A stretch of DNA of 64,000 nucleotides from Thunnus maccoyii (GCF_910596095.1 NC_056542.1:26958957-27022956); one strand, 5' to 3'. Positions 11,688 to 24,199 are shown, counted from the stretch's first letter. Program-made: numbers and translations. Notes: generated from the letters alone by a model not told the origin.

Positions 11688-12356
11688 TGAGGGCAATGAC
11701 GATTATGCTGATACGGCTCCTGATGCTTATGAAGGTGATTATGATGAGTGTTTCAAGTCTTTCAAGTTTTTTGAAGTTTGTTGTTTTCATCTTGTGTTTT
11801 TAAATTGACTATATGCCTGAGAATGTTGGTATTAAGTGTTTTAGCAGATATTGTCCCTTCATGCTAATACCTGAGAGCTAACACCACTGTAGCCAGAAGA
11901 TGAATGTAAATTCAGACCTGTTTAAAAATACCGTGACTAATTGGCAATACTGATTATAGTTAAGTCTGTTTTTGATCAATATTATTTACTTGATGTATTG
12001 TAATCATGTTTACTTTTGCATTACTGACATTGATTTATTTGATTTTGTTTATGTATTCTGGATAGATGAGTGCTTCAAGAATTTTGTGCCTCTTCTAGCC
12101 TTCGAGATTTTTCTCTTATGGCACGGATAGTTAGAGTAGCTGGGACGTGGTGGTCTTTTACCCTTCGCTCTATAATTGTGGGAAGAGATGTGTGACTTTG
12201 TGACATGTGAACTGTGACCTTTGCCAGGAGTCCTCGCCTATAAGTGAAGGACCCTTTGAACCTGACTGCTTGATTGGGTTGTGTGGAGCTCATAGGACTT
12301 AGGGTAGCATGGTAAGGTATTGATTTCATGAAGATCTAAGTTAGCAATAAAATGAT

Positions 12357-12368
12357 AAAAAGGGGAGA
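12357..12368 (+). other. Polypurine tract before the 3' LTR
   Basis: AAAAAGGGGAGA lies one base before TGTGAAAG. In retroviruses this tract primes plus-strand DNA synthesis and directly precedes the 3' LTR, which fixes both the LTR start and the element's orientation. Confidence 0.65.
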
Positions 12369-12369
12369 T

Positions 12370-14011
12370 TGTGAAAGTAACATTACAAATTAACATGAGT
12401 ACAGTTATGGGTTTATCATTTATATTCTGTTCCCATATTATTTGCTGTCATATACGTCTCTGTCTTATTGCATATAGAGTACATGTGTGCTGGAGCTTGC
12501 TTAGGAGCCAGCCCTCATGGGCTTGTGTAAACATGAGCCATAGACTCTGACCTGAAGATAAGGGTAGGAGTAAGCAAAAAGCTGACTCTGTGCTATATGC
12601 TGTTCTCTGATAGGTTCACTGTGTAAAAACATGTTGTTGAATTATGTCACATATCCTAAATAAGAATGTGGTGTGCCATTTCTCTATAGGTTAAACTTGT
12701 CTTATGTGGTGTTTTTGGATAGGCTAATAGCTTGGGAGGAGAAGTGTCAGACTATCTCAACAACCAATCATTGTAAGAGGTGTGCCCTTCTGTAAGCATA
12801 AATAGTAAATGGATCTGTAACTCAAAGGGAGAGATGATAATCTTTTCTGATCTCCGTAACACAGGTAATGCTCTCTCCAAAATGTAATGTAAATTATATT
12901 TAATTAGGGCCGGACGACAAAATGATCTTGATACAGGATTATAAAATTTATGTTGATAGTGATGATAAACTTTGGACATTTTTTAATCGATATGGATAGA
13001 TCTAACAGCCTATCACACAGCAGAAATAAACGCGACAACAGCCAGTCAGGTCACGACTATCTGAAATGCCTGTCACGTCTAAAGTAACGTTAACTGAAAA
13101 TGGCTGCTCTAACTCACAGACACATTTCTCTAGCAGAGACATCCCATCCAACTGTGGAACAGTCATCACATGCCATTGTTTTAAGAAGGCTGCTTTGACT
13201 GCAAATGCACAAAGGAAACAAGCAGTCTAGTGACGTGAACTAAGCGCAGAAAATAGTCATTAAGATAAATGAAGAGGTTACAGCTGAATATATACTGTGC
13301 ATATAAGATGTATCATAATGGTTAGATCACAATTTTGCACTTTTTACTTTTGGCCAAACATTTGAGAGATGTAAAACCAATACATAGTTAATATCCTTTA
13401 AATTTATTTTATCTTACAGTTAAGTGTATGAATATGCCAGGGCCTTTGTGATCCACTTTTTTGTCTTGGTTAAACTTCTACAAACATTTGAGATGTTTGC
13501 TGCCCTGCCAAAGGAATTTGATGTGATAGTAATTACAGCTTTTAATTTTATTTACATTATTTTAATAAATTACAAGGCAAGCTAACTTGTATTGTTCTGT
13601 TACAGCAGATAAAGCATGTTTGAAAAGTTACATTTTTACATTTAGATGTTATTCAGTATATTATTTTATCACAAAATATATTCTAAACCAAACCATGTTT
13701 GCACAGTTAAATGTTTACACTATGTTATTCTGTTTTTTATGTCAATAAACTATTCTAAAGTTTAACTAATGAACCCTCTGGTTCATTACTAAACCCTTCA
13801 AGCTTCAGTTATTATGATGACACTCTTCCAATGGCAGCATTATCAAATTATATACATCCTAATAAATGTCAATATTGATTAATATGGAAAAATTATCTTT
13901 ATATCATATTTTTTGCCATATTGCCCAGCCCTATTTTTCATTATACTTCAAACCTGTCAAATGCTCTGCGTGTGTGTTTAATTCCTGAGAGCCTGCAGGC
14001 GAATTTTCACA
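12370..14011 (+). repeat. 3' LTR, split by a hAT-like insertion
   Basis: The LTR starts TGTGAAAG next to the polypurine tract. The inserted element at 12905-13933 splits it; after that the sequence ends ...GCGAATTTTCACA at 14011, which mirrors the TGTGAAA start. Without the insertion the LTR would be about 600 bp. A TATA-like AAGCATAAATAG lies near 12796. The right edge is inferred from the inverted terminal match because no 5' LTR is present for comparison. Confidence 0.5.
12905..13933. mobile_element. hAT-like DNA element with TAGGGC ends
   Basis: Starts TAGGGCCGGACGACAAAATG and ends CATATTGCCCAGCCCTA, inverted ends typical of a very common fish repeat. Flanks TATTTAAT and TTTTTCAT agree at six of eight positions, suggesting an old 8-bp duplication. 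The interior is AT-rich with no transposase seen. Confidence 0.65.
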
Positions 14012-16028
14012 ACAACAGATGAGGGCTTAAATTTCTTCAGATATCATTTTTGTTGTTATTATTTCAGGTTAGATTATCTCCTTGTTTTTTTTTTTAGCTT
14101 ATCAGGCAAGCAGTCCAAATTGATATCAGTCAAATAACAACCATCAATGCTACAGAGAAAGACCAACAAAGCTTTGCTGCCTAGTTTTATTTTACAGTTT
14201 AAAGGTTGATGTTGATATAGGTTTACAGCAGCATAGCTGGAGGCTGCTCATTGAGAGACCTCATTTTGGGCTTGTATGCTTGCTATTGTGAGACAATGTA
14301 TCAGCATGAGAGTTTGAAAAATTCCCTAACCCTTTTGAAAACCACTCACTTAACAGGTACCTGTGGCTTAATACAGAAACCTCTTAGATTCAATATTTCC
14401 TGTTGCGATTAGAAAAAACCCTTCTCCCTTGAGAGCTGTGAAAGCTCTGCATTAAGGTCAGCAAGTAAGTGTGGTGTATTTTCAAAAATCACAACAAACT
14501 GTATGTTTTGTAGCTCTTGCTCGGTTTAGATTCTGCGTAGGTTCAATCAACAGCTATTTGTCAGAATATACAAGGTTTTCCGACCATCTTGTTTTCCGTG
14601 ACAAACACAAGAGAAAAGTACCTAGGGGGCAATGCCACTCTTTTTTAATATGGAGACCAACATGTAAAGGTGTGATCTGTCTTGACAGCTGAGATGGCGG
14701 AAAAAAAACCCCAAACTCTCAGGTCTGTGGTTTACTTTCTGCGCTCCACCTGAGTCTTCATGCCCAGAGCAGCTTGCACTTAGCTCATCCATCCATTCTC
14801 TTCAGTGGCTCAAGAGGTGCCTGAGGGGTGAGGTGAGTTATTTTGGGTTCATATAGGCTTCTATTGGAGGGGTGAGGCTGTCTGATTGTGCACATAGATC
14901 TTCAGGAGGATGCTTAACCTTTTCCATCCTCTAGCACTAACACCTCATAAACTGCAGTCCTCACCTCATCATTCTATTGATTGCATGTGACACATTATTG
15001 ATTGACAGCTTGATAAGTCTGTCACTTCTGATTAGCAAAGTGACAATCCCAAGGTTAATATCATACCGCTCCCCTGTACAGACAGCGTGAGCAACCAAGC
15101 CAGGAGCCCAGAGAGGGGCTGCATTTGTGTTCGCAGGACTGATGTAAATGGACAAAAAAAGCTCCATATCAAAACCGCTGTCCTTTAAGGCTCATTAAAC
15201 CCCACTGGTGCATGGCCACCTACAGTCTGACCGGCAGACAGGAGCTGAGGCAGACAGCCAAGCAGGGAGGCTAGAAGGTAGAAAGACGAGTAAGCACGCA
15301 GGCAAGCATGAGCATGGTACAGCAGGCTCCTGACAGAGAACATTAACATACTCTTGTTCTTCATGCTGCCTACACGCCTGATTAATGAGGACAGGCCCGC
15401 CGGATGGTTGAGTGAGGTGGTGAGTAGAGACAGATGAGGATAGGTAGACAAAGAGAGAAGAGAAAGAATAAAAGAGGACAGAAATTAGGGACAGAGGAAG
15501 ATAGAGTGAGAGGCAGAGCGAGGACTTTGTAGATACGGCAGACAGAAAATCAATTACCAGGCTAAGATACAGCGATCCGGCTTTCAAAGCCCATCACTTC
15601 AGAAGTTTGAATGTGCACAGCTTTATTCTAGATAAGGTGTTCTTCCATAATATCATTGTAGATTCATTCAAGATTTAGCCCGATGATTCACATATGAAGC
15701 AAAATATCTTCCCTGTTTTTAATGTAGCTTTCAGCCTAGTGATGGTGAAACAGAACATTCTGCTTTGTAAGCATGCCAGTCACAGTGATTAAGTGTCCAC
15801 ATAATTACATTTCACCTTGTTACATGATTTAATTTTGCACAAAACAATGTCTCATTAAAATAAATTACCTACATGTAATTGTATCAAGGAAAAGAAAACC
15901 TATTGAGCTAGTCTATTTATGGATGCATTATATGTTTCCAACCATGCATCTGGGGTGAGAGATTGAGAGTGGTGCAGGCATCACAACTGCTCACATTAAT
16001 TATTCATTACAAGTACAGGGTTATCCTT

Positions 16029-16918
16029 ATGGCCAGGTCACACTACCAAGTGGCACAGCAAAATCCAGCCACATTTTTTATAAAAATAATAGCTTGGTGA
16101 CTTACAGGCTTGTTGGTAGCTGTGGAGCCTACTTCTAACACGCTAGCCAGCTGGGAACATGCTAGCAGTAGTCACAATATCCCCAAGCTCCTTTCTGTTT
16201 TTTCTGGAATTTACCATTTAAACTCTTCTCAAGCATTTTGTTCCCTGGAGTACTCTCTGAGCTAATGAGCTTCATAAGTGTCTGTTAATGTCTGAGCTAA
16301 GAAGACAATGAGACATTATGGTACAATTCAGTCAGAAGCTTCCTCAACGCGCCTGCACAATCCATGACAATGTGTCATGTAAATTCAAGCTGAGGTAAGT
16401 TGCACAGTAAGTTTTTCTCGTGTTTTGGGCTAGCATTAGCATAGCATACAGCTATGTGTATGTGAGTGTGAAACTTAATTGAGGATAAAATAATTTAATC
16501 ATGTGGCTCTTTTAGACTTTCCACGTTATTGGACCAAATGGATCAAATTCTGATAATAAAAGAGTAATTTTGTGGGGGCTCTGGTGCTCAAAAAAATATA
16601 TTCACCATTTTACAGCTGCTTGTTTTCTAGTGACTGTGTGTGGGAAAAATGCTTTCTGGGCTGGTGTGCATCACATGATGGACCTGGAAGTTGTAATTAC
16701 ACAGTTTAGCCTATGTCATGATTATGTCAAATTGGCTTCACAGCCTGGGGACTTGGTTTACATTGTCAAGATGGCCACCAACATTGAACTTCACGTGAAA
16801 CACTTTTACTTATTTACTTAACTCATGACACTGACAATTTCATTAAAATTTGTTTTCAATTTCACTGATTTTGTCTCAAAGTTTTTTTGTTTTAAATTTT
16901 AGTGTGACTGGGCCATTA
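16029..16918. mobile_element. DNA element with TATGGCC(A/C)GTCACACTA ends
   Basis: The left end ATGGCCAGGTCACACTACC and the right end TTTAGTGTGACTGGGCCAT form inverted termini about 890 bp apart. No transposase is recognised. An 83-codon open frame inside (16570-16821) contains nothing recognisable. Confidence 0.5.
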
Positions 16919-17021
16919 TAATGGAACATATAGGTTAAGACTTAACACTTTTCTTGCTAATAGGCTGAAAGTAATACCTGTAAGTCTAAATAAAGATCGA
17001 AAAGACAACCAAATACCAGCC

Positions 17022-17036
17022 TAGCGCGGCGCGCTA
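17022..17036. other. Short GC-rich perfect palindrome
   Basis: TAGCGCG, G, CGCGCTA: seven-base arms with a one-base centre in AT-rich surroundings. No function is implied by the sequence alone. Confidence 0.4.
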
Positions 17037-18086
17037 AGTTTATGACAGACTGAACATGGCAGTCAGCAGGAAATATTTATTCAATCCTCTATAAAGATGT
17101 TACACGATGCCAAGCCAGGCTCTCCAGCTGTGGTTGATGGTGGTGAGTTTCGGCAGGGGGGCAGCTGGAGGGGGGGCTGTCTGCTCAGCCTCAGTTTAGG
17201 CCAAACTGGATGGCGTGACAGGAGAAATGTCAGCCACTGCAGAACTCTGGTGTGCTTAGTGTCTTGCTGGTTGTGACAGAAAAATATGGATCTCTACTCT
17301 CTGCCATAAGGACAGCAAACAATGGTCATATTTTCACATCCTCAATGCTTGGATTGAATGGAAAGACTGATCAATATGACTAGCCATAGTGAAAAGATTT
17401 TTTGTAGAAATATCAATATAATAGCTCACTTCATCCAGCATCCATCGAGTACAGCACAGCCCAGTATATGAATGAAGCTGTTTCAAAAGCCTTTCACTGC
17501 TACAGTATTTGCCATTACTGCATGAAGCATCCATTACGTAGCGAACATCCACATCTTCAGTAAGCTTTTCAAAAGAAATTTGACATTTACATTTCACATG
17601 GCAGGTAGCACACATACACAACTACGTGTAGTGCACCTGTTTGCTCCGTCAGTTTCACTAATGTGTACGCATTAACATGCATTTGCCATTTCTGCTGCAA
17701 AAAGAGCTGTCAGGCTCTTTCACCCAAGCTTGAGAAGACGTGGGCTTATCACAATAGTGCATGACAGAATAAAATGTTAATGGAGGGCAGGCCACGCACA
17801 GGGAGGCTGCTGGAGTTCTGATCAGCCTCTTGACGCTCACTCATCAACCAGAGCTGTCACGGTTAAGGCAACAGTGTCAACATAGAAATGTGTCTGCTGA
17901 CCTTATCGCTTTTCTGATGGCTTTCTTAAGGATTATGAAAATAAGGAGGTCAATAATGATAGCATCAACATTTCTCTGTACTAATGTGTAAACTCAGTTT
18001 GAGCCTTTAAAATGCCAACGATTTATATTGTTTGTTGTTTAGCAGACAATTTCTGTAAGTACATTGTAGATTGTCACTGCACAAAG

Positions 18087-18279
18087 TCTCATTTAAGAAA
18101 TAGACATTTTTGGGAATATGCTTATTTGCTAAGAGTGAGATGAGAGGATCAATACCACTCTCATCTCTCAGCTAAATGGGAATCTATGGCCAGCAGCCGG
18201 TTAGCTTAGCTTTGATCTCCTTTTGTAAAGAAAAAGGATAAGAGTTTTTTCCCAAAAATGTCAAATGATTCCTTTAGGC
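18087..18279. mobile_element. Short MITE fragment
   Basis: The left GACATTTTTGGGAATATGC and right TTCCCAAAAATGTC are inverted. The interior (ATACCACTCTCAT, then GCCAGCAGCCGGTTAGCTTAG) is characteristic of a repeat found in great numbers in fish genomes. Confidence 0.65.
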
Positions 18280-20940
18280 AAATAAAATTAAATAGCATAT
18301 TATGAAAAGATGTAAACCATTTGATTTAGCATTTGCAGGCAAAATATAATTTATTGCATTTTCAAGCCATCTCAAAATGCAGTAGGATTTGAGTGTAGCC
18401 ACTGAAGACCAGGGCCATGGAAAGAGTGAACACAAGCAGATGCTTCGAGGACTAATCCCGACAGGATTCTGCTCCTTGAATGTGATACAGTCTGGCGACT
18501 GCACTCCCGTATGGAAAGTATGGCATAGTGATTGAGAGGACACAAATCAAGAGCAGTTCAAGAAAAGGTAGAGACACCTAAAAGGCCCGCACATGTACAC
18601 ATGAGTTCAAGCATCAGTGACAGTGAGGCTACTGACATTTATTCTCTGGCAATGGTTTTTTTTTTGTTTTTTGTTTTTTGTTAGAAATCAAGGCTGGAAA
18701 AGGCTGTGAATGCAGAAGGAGGGCAGCAAAGGAGGATCAAGAGAGTGCGTTATCAGCAGCAGAGGGAAATGAGCAACAAGAGAGACGAATGGGGGTGGAT
18801 CTACTCAAGTGGTGAAAACCAGCTGGCCGTGGAGGGTTCCATCCTCCTCTCAGTGTAAACAACTCAGTTACATCCCAATCCCCGTAACACATGCAACAAC
18901 CGACAAATCCCACCGGGCAACTCTTGAAAATGTTGGTTTGTGAGTTAAGTTGTAGCAGACATGTTTCTGAACCATGTGGGAGGGGGTTGCTCTGTCAGTC
19001 TGTGTGCTGAGTACGGTGGAACACAAGGCTCGCCAAAGCTTGTGGTTACGTGTGTTGCTGGATTAAACCGTGATAGACAGTAGCCTAAGATCTACATCAC
19101 TGCTGCAATATTTTTTTGTGGATGAGAATCTAAGCCTGTTATCATGTAGAATTAGCAGGGATATACAGTAAATCCCCTTCACAGAAGGCATTAGATATGG
19201 ACAGACAAATGGAAAACCCATTTGGGGAGGGCACACAGAGGATTGAAAATCCATGAGGAATGTTGCACCAATATGTTTTTAAACCTGAGCTTCTAATCCT
19301 CAGCAGCTTTCCCCTTTCAGATTTCATCTCATTCCTTTCCCGGTGTTTAACAGTGGCAATGATAGATTTAAATTATTACACTGGAAAAACACACCTTTTC
19401 CATCTACGATCACTGTATTTTTGCTTTTCACAGAGATGACTTTAAGATTAGACAAAAAGAAAGAAAGAAAAGTGAGAGCATAGAGAATAGTGAGACCATT
19501 GCGTAGGAGTTTATCTTTATGACAGCTATAGGTGCTGTTTTAATAAACAGTGTGCCCCCATGATCCTCTTATGCATTATTCATCAGTAAATCAACTCTGT
19601 AATACCCCATGATGTGCTGTGAGGATTCTATGAATGAAGTGTCACCATCAATATGCTTAAAAACCAACATTAGATGGCACTAAAGGGAATCATGTTTTTT
19701 ATTGTGCAGGTGGCTGCTCAGATTCACTTAGCTTCATAAATTGATCTGATGCAGCTTTTTTGACAGGTTTTCAAATTAATTTGTAAGAGAGAAAGCAGAG
19801 ATCGATATGAGGGGGATCTTGAGGAGTGTGCAGCCAATCAGAGAGAGCCCTTGAGGTATGCAGAGGGATTTATTATATTATAATGGCAACTGGAAATTAT
19901 TTTGCGCAGTACCATCAGGGATTGTTTCATGCAAGCATACAAACACACACGTACATATACACAATCTCATATCAGCCCCTCCGTGAGAGTTTGAGATTAA
20001 CTCCATCCACAGTAGTTTCAGACCCTGGCTTTCTGGAGCAGCATCCATTTCACCACAACACAGATGGGCTTCGGGCCCCGATACAGACTGCTCTCTTTTA
20101 CAATTTACCTGATTTACAGCCCCTTATACCAGCTGCGATTCAGACTGAATAAACAAGGAGCAGATGGCCACTTGAAGGCACAAGTGTCAATCAACTGGGG
20201 TGGAGGCAAGAAGAGATAATGGAGAGCCTCAAGACGCCTGCATGAGAACATGCAGATGTATGCAGACATACAGGAAAACACTCTCAAACACACATAAGGG
20301 ACAGACTATATGAGGTCTATATTAGCCTTTTGACTAAAACTGAATATTAGCCAAACCATCCACTTTGATGTGGAGGAGGTTTCTTCCTCTCTGTTGCCAC
20401 CCATCTCTGGATGTCATTCTGTTGTTATTTAAGCAAAAGGTGCGGAGTTGGAACAAAAGCCCCAGGAGCCATGGATATGTGCCCATTATCCTGAAATATC
20501 AACTTAAAGGTACCTTGTGGGGTTTCTTGTAAAAAACCCAAAGCACACTGTGTATATCAGTCAGGTCAAACAAACATGTCTGAGTGAAGGTGAACATACA
20601 GAAGCTGTGTAAGTCATCGGGTGGTGGTCGGGATGGATGGTGGACGTACAAAGGCTGCTTTGACATCAAAAACTTGGGTTGCATCCTGAGTCTATTATTG
20701 CGGAAAACAAATGCAATATGTTGTCAGTGAACATTTTGCCAGATACTTAAATCAACAACATTTCTTCGTTATGTTGTGTTGCAAATTAGTATATAAACAA
20801 TTTCTAGGAGACAAGTTTGCACCCACGGTAACTTGTGCCCTTTAATGCAGACCCTCTCTCCGTCATAGTTGTGTTAGGTGGAAATTAAACAACAGGTGTC
20901 TGCATGTCTTTCAAGAGTGGTAACCAGCAGCCAAGTGAAC

Positions 20941-23067
20941 ATGATGAGCCAATCAGCTCTCATCCTGAGAATGGCCCTGCTGCTGCTGCTGCTGGTGAAC
21001 AGCAAAAGTAAGATACACCAATTATTTACATTTTAGCAGCAAAGACAGTGTTGTTGTTATATGCTTTGATACACAATACATAGTTGAAATATTGAGACAC
21101 TGAGTGGTCATATCTGGCATAATAACACTGTACTGTATGTTGTTCTTTTGAAGTGTAGATGTTGGATTTCCTAAGAAATTGCTATTTAACTCTTTTTTAT
21201 CCCAAAACTAAAGTTTCCATGTTTGTATAATTTGTTTTCTACCTGTTAAAACAGTAAAAAAAAATACAGATGGATCACAGTTCATCAGTTTTGTGTATAA
21301 AGTGAATGTTGATGGCGGAGTGACCCTTGTGATTACATTGGATTACAGATAGAGTTTTTAATTATCTGTTTTTCATGATTTTCTATCTGTTCAGGCAGAA
21401 TCAGTTTATTCACATCTTTCAATAGGTTGCAAAAATACACAACTGTTTCAGAGACAGACTGCGACAGGGAATATGACCTTGAGACTGAATCCGTCAGCCC
21501 TGGACCCCGACGAGTGGGCCAGGCAGCTGAGCAACTGCAAGGTAGAAAACAAGGCTCTAGTATGGAGTGAGATTTGTTTCATAGTGATTTGTGTGAACAG
21601 ATCGACACTCTGTGTGTAAATGTATAATGTGTAAATATAAACACCTTCCATAAAAAAAGATTTGTAAACTCCGCAAATACACAAACAAATTCCACAAATA
21701 AAAAAATATCTGTGAATACATTGAATTAATTTACAAATAAATGAAAAGCATTTGTGAATATTTACAGCTTTCTAACAGGCATTTGTGAACTCAGTTTTTA
21801 TTTGTGAATTGAATAAACATTTGTGGATCTCAGTTCTACACGTGTGGATTTGCTTTTTTTAAACAAACTTTACGTCGGTCCGAACAATAATCCACGCGTA
21901 GCACTCGATCATTTTCGGATAGCACATGATTGCCTGCTGACGATGTCATTTCCGCATTTCAAAGTAAGAGCACGCAGTCTTTCTTTGAGCTGTTTCTTTT
22001 TTTTTTTAAAAAATAATTAGTGATAAGTAACGTGCATTCATTGTTTTGTGTTAATGTCATACAGACAAAACACTTCACATCTTATTAGTAGTTTACTCTT
22101 ACTAATGTAAGCTAACTAAACACGGTGCAGTTCACACAGACATTACACCTACATTAGTAAGAGTAAACTACTAATAAGTTGTGAGGTGCTTTGTGAAATG
22201 AAAAATATAAAGGATGAGGTGGCTGATAACTGCTAACTGAAGAAGCAGCGAAGCCACCGCTTTAGAGAGCTGAACATTGCCCATAAGCATCCTGGTGCCT
22301 TTCATACTCAAACAGAAATGTATAGGGAAGTGTGTACTAGATAATATACATGGAACAAATAAACACCCACTAATACTCACAGTATGACATTAACACAAAA
22401 CAATGAATGCACGTTACTTATTGCTGATTCCTTAAAAAAAAAAAAAAACAGCTCATAGAAAGACTGCGTGCTCTTACTTTGAAATGCGGAAATGACGTCG
22501 TCAGCAGGCAATCGCATGCTATCCAAAAATGACCGAGTGATACACGTGGATTTTCGTTCGGACCAGCGGAAAGTTTGTTTCAAAACTCTGTGTGTGTAAA
22601 AAGCAAATCCAAAAGCGTAGAACTGAGATCACAAATGTTTTTTCGATTCACAAATAAAAACTGAGTTCACAAATGCCTGTTAGAAAGTTGAAAATGTTAG
22701 ATATTCACAAATGCTTTTCATTTATTTGTAAATTAATTTAATGTATCCACAGATATTTTTGTGAGTTTACAAATCTTTTTTTTTGTATTTGTGGAAGGTA
22801 TTTATATTTACAGATTACACATTTACACACAGATTGTCGATCTGTTTGCACAAATCATTATGAAACAAATCTCTCTCCATACTCTAGATACAGGTAGAGG
22901 TGCTGCAAGCTCACCTCCAAAGTTCAGAGCAACAAAATACCTGTCAGGAGGAAAAGGTTAATGAGCTCTCCACCAGGCTGGAGTCACAGACACAAGAAAT
23001 CAGGTCTCAGGTGGAGTATTTAACCACCAAGATACAGGAGGAGGCCTGGAAGATTGAAGCTCAATGA
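20941..23067 (+). CDS. Unnamed secreted coiled-coil protein gene, split by a foldback element
   Basis: I do not recognise the family. Exon A (20941-21007) starts MMSQSALILRMALLLLLLVN, a clear signal peptide, and ends at AAAA|GTAAGA in phase 1. Exon B (21426-21541) follows a CTTTCAATAG acceptor and reads SCKNTQLFQRQTATGNMTLR, then LNPSALDPDEWARQLSNCK. Exon C (22894-23067) reads VEVLQAHLQSSEQQNT, then ELSTRLESQTQEIRSQVEYL, a coiled-coil pattern rich in E, Q and L, and stops after KIEAQ. A 1.3-kb foldback element lies between B and C. Splicing GCAAG|GTAGAA to ATACAG|GTAGAG keeps the frame and gives 118 residues. A +1 shift near 23045 would continue as LNDQLQQERGTLQEQLETEM up to a GTGAGT donor near 23126, so the present stop may be a frameshift lesion. 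The product would enter the secretory pathway. It could equally be a recent pseudogene. Confidence 0.5.
21560..22882. mobile_element. Double-hairpin foldback element with ~500-bp arms
   Basis: The outer arms, 21560-22062 and 22383-22882, are long inverted repeats: GTATGGAGTGAGATTTGTTT at the left and its near complement ending CTCTCTCCATAC at the right. TCTA flanks both ends (21556-21559, 22883-22886), a likely 4-bp target duplication. The 320-bp centre holds a second hairpin, about 22070-22112 against 22148-22197 (TTATTAGTAGTTTACTCTTA and its complement). No transposase is seen. The element lies inside what reads as one coiled-coil coding exon. Confidence 0.75.
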
Positions 23068-23204
23068 TCAGCTGCAGCAAGAGAGAGGCACCCTTCAGGA
23101 GCAACTTGAGACAGAGATGAAAGGGTGAGTGAGAACCAGAGCTGATCGATAAACTGGCTCAGTTGTTCGCCCTGCGGCCTCACAGACAGACCTGAGCTGA
23201 CCGG

Positions 23205-23335
23205 CTGGGTTCCTTCTGTGCGGAGTCTGCAACTTCCTCCCTGTGACTGCGTAGGTTTCATGAGTACTTTGGTTTCCAGCCACACTCCAAAGTCATTAAG
23301 GTTAGGTGAATCAGACACTCTAAATTGTCCTAAAC
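23205..23335 (+). repeat. Fragment of a common fish dispersed repeat
   Basis: Contains CTTCCTCCCTGTGACTGCGT, then TTTCCAGCCACACTCCAAAG and AGACACTCTAAATTGTCC, an eroded form of a passage present in large numbers in fish genomes. It lies just downstream of the coiled-coil gene's last readable block. Confidence 0.6.
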
Positions 23336-24198
23336 CTAAAATAAAAAAATAATACAAACATTTTCTAATGAAATATCTGTCTATATAGTTTAAGTGGTAC
23401 TATAGCCAACATTGTATGCTCAGTGTTTAAGGACAGTTGGATTGTTTTGGAGACAAAACAATCTAGTTGTGTTTGGTCTAAAGGAATAGTGAGCTCAGTG
23501 TTCTTTAACTTTTCTTGACTAATACTTGACAAAAGAAATCGATGATCAAATTACTGAATCAATTAAGATTTTCTTTAACAGCAAAATTAAATAGAAATGT
23601 AAAAAAATTAACTAATTGAGGTGGCGGATCTTTAATAAAAAAAAATCACATGGGATGGCAAGATGTTTTGGCAGGATGGCGCAGGAGGGCAGTGGTTGGG
23701 GATCTCCACATTAAAGGACATATTACAGCAGCTTAATGTTTTGTGCTGTACATAACAATTCATTTTTTTTCTGAGGCTGAAAATAAAGTTGTACAGGTGG
23801 TGATGATGATAGTCGCTCTGCTGCTCTCACTACTCATTTTACTGCATTTTCTAAACTTGTGTGATGGGCAGAGAGGGAACCTTCAAAGCCTTGGGATTTA
23901 ATTTTTTATTTTTACCTAATGGAAAGAAAAGACACATTTTTTTCCTCACATATGGATAGATAATCACACACAGTCAGTTTATTCACAGTCCTATCCTTCT
24001 GCACATATACACAGTGTGGACCCCCATACCACACATTTGAATAGCTGGTCACAGGCTATTCCAAAATCGATTCAAAAAGGCCACACAGCCACCTGAATTA
24101 TTCAAGGAAAAAAGAGCAATTCATACATTATTTAGATGTACTTGTTGTACTCATTGGTTTAGCAATATTTATTGCTTTTATTAAATTTTTCCCAACTG

Positions 24199-24199
<1 letters not shown>

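Larger units (their letters stand above)
8633..14011 (+). mobile_element. 3' part of an endogenous retrovirus, with three nested insertions
   Basis: The order on + is a pol RNase H-like fragment (8633-8782), an integrase C-terminal fragment (9213-9340), a short hydrophobic reading frame (11448-11687), a polypurine tract (12357-12368) and a 3' LTR starting TGTGAAAG at 12370. A SINE (9411-9741), a hAT-like element (9854-11426) and a second hAT-like element (12905-13933) interrupt it. No 5' LTR, gag or reverse transcriptase was recognised and the fragments carry stops, so this is a dead partial copy. The integrase tail and the polypurine tract support a retrovirus rather than a LINE. Genus-level placement is not possible by eye. 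Confidence 0.7.
14018..20900. other. Gene-free stretch with dispersed repeats
   Basis: No coding exon is supported here. Open frames (for example 15195-15587 minus and 19826-20152 plus) have low-complexity or random-looking translations and no splice context. Recognisable content is limited to the elements at 16029-16918 and 18087-18279, T-rich runs near 18657-18682, and the palindrome at 17022-17036. Around 20505-20842 lies a sequence starting TTAAAGGTACCTTGTGGGG that may be another dispersed repeat. Confidence 0.6.

Noticed and set aside
15195..15587. 130-codon minus frame
   Set aside because: Low-complexity Ser/Leu-rich translation, no splice sites or recognisable domain.
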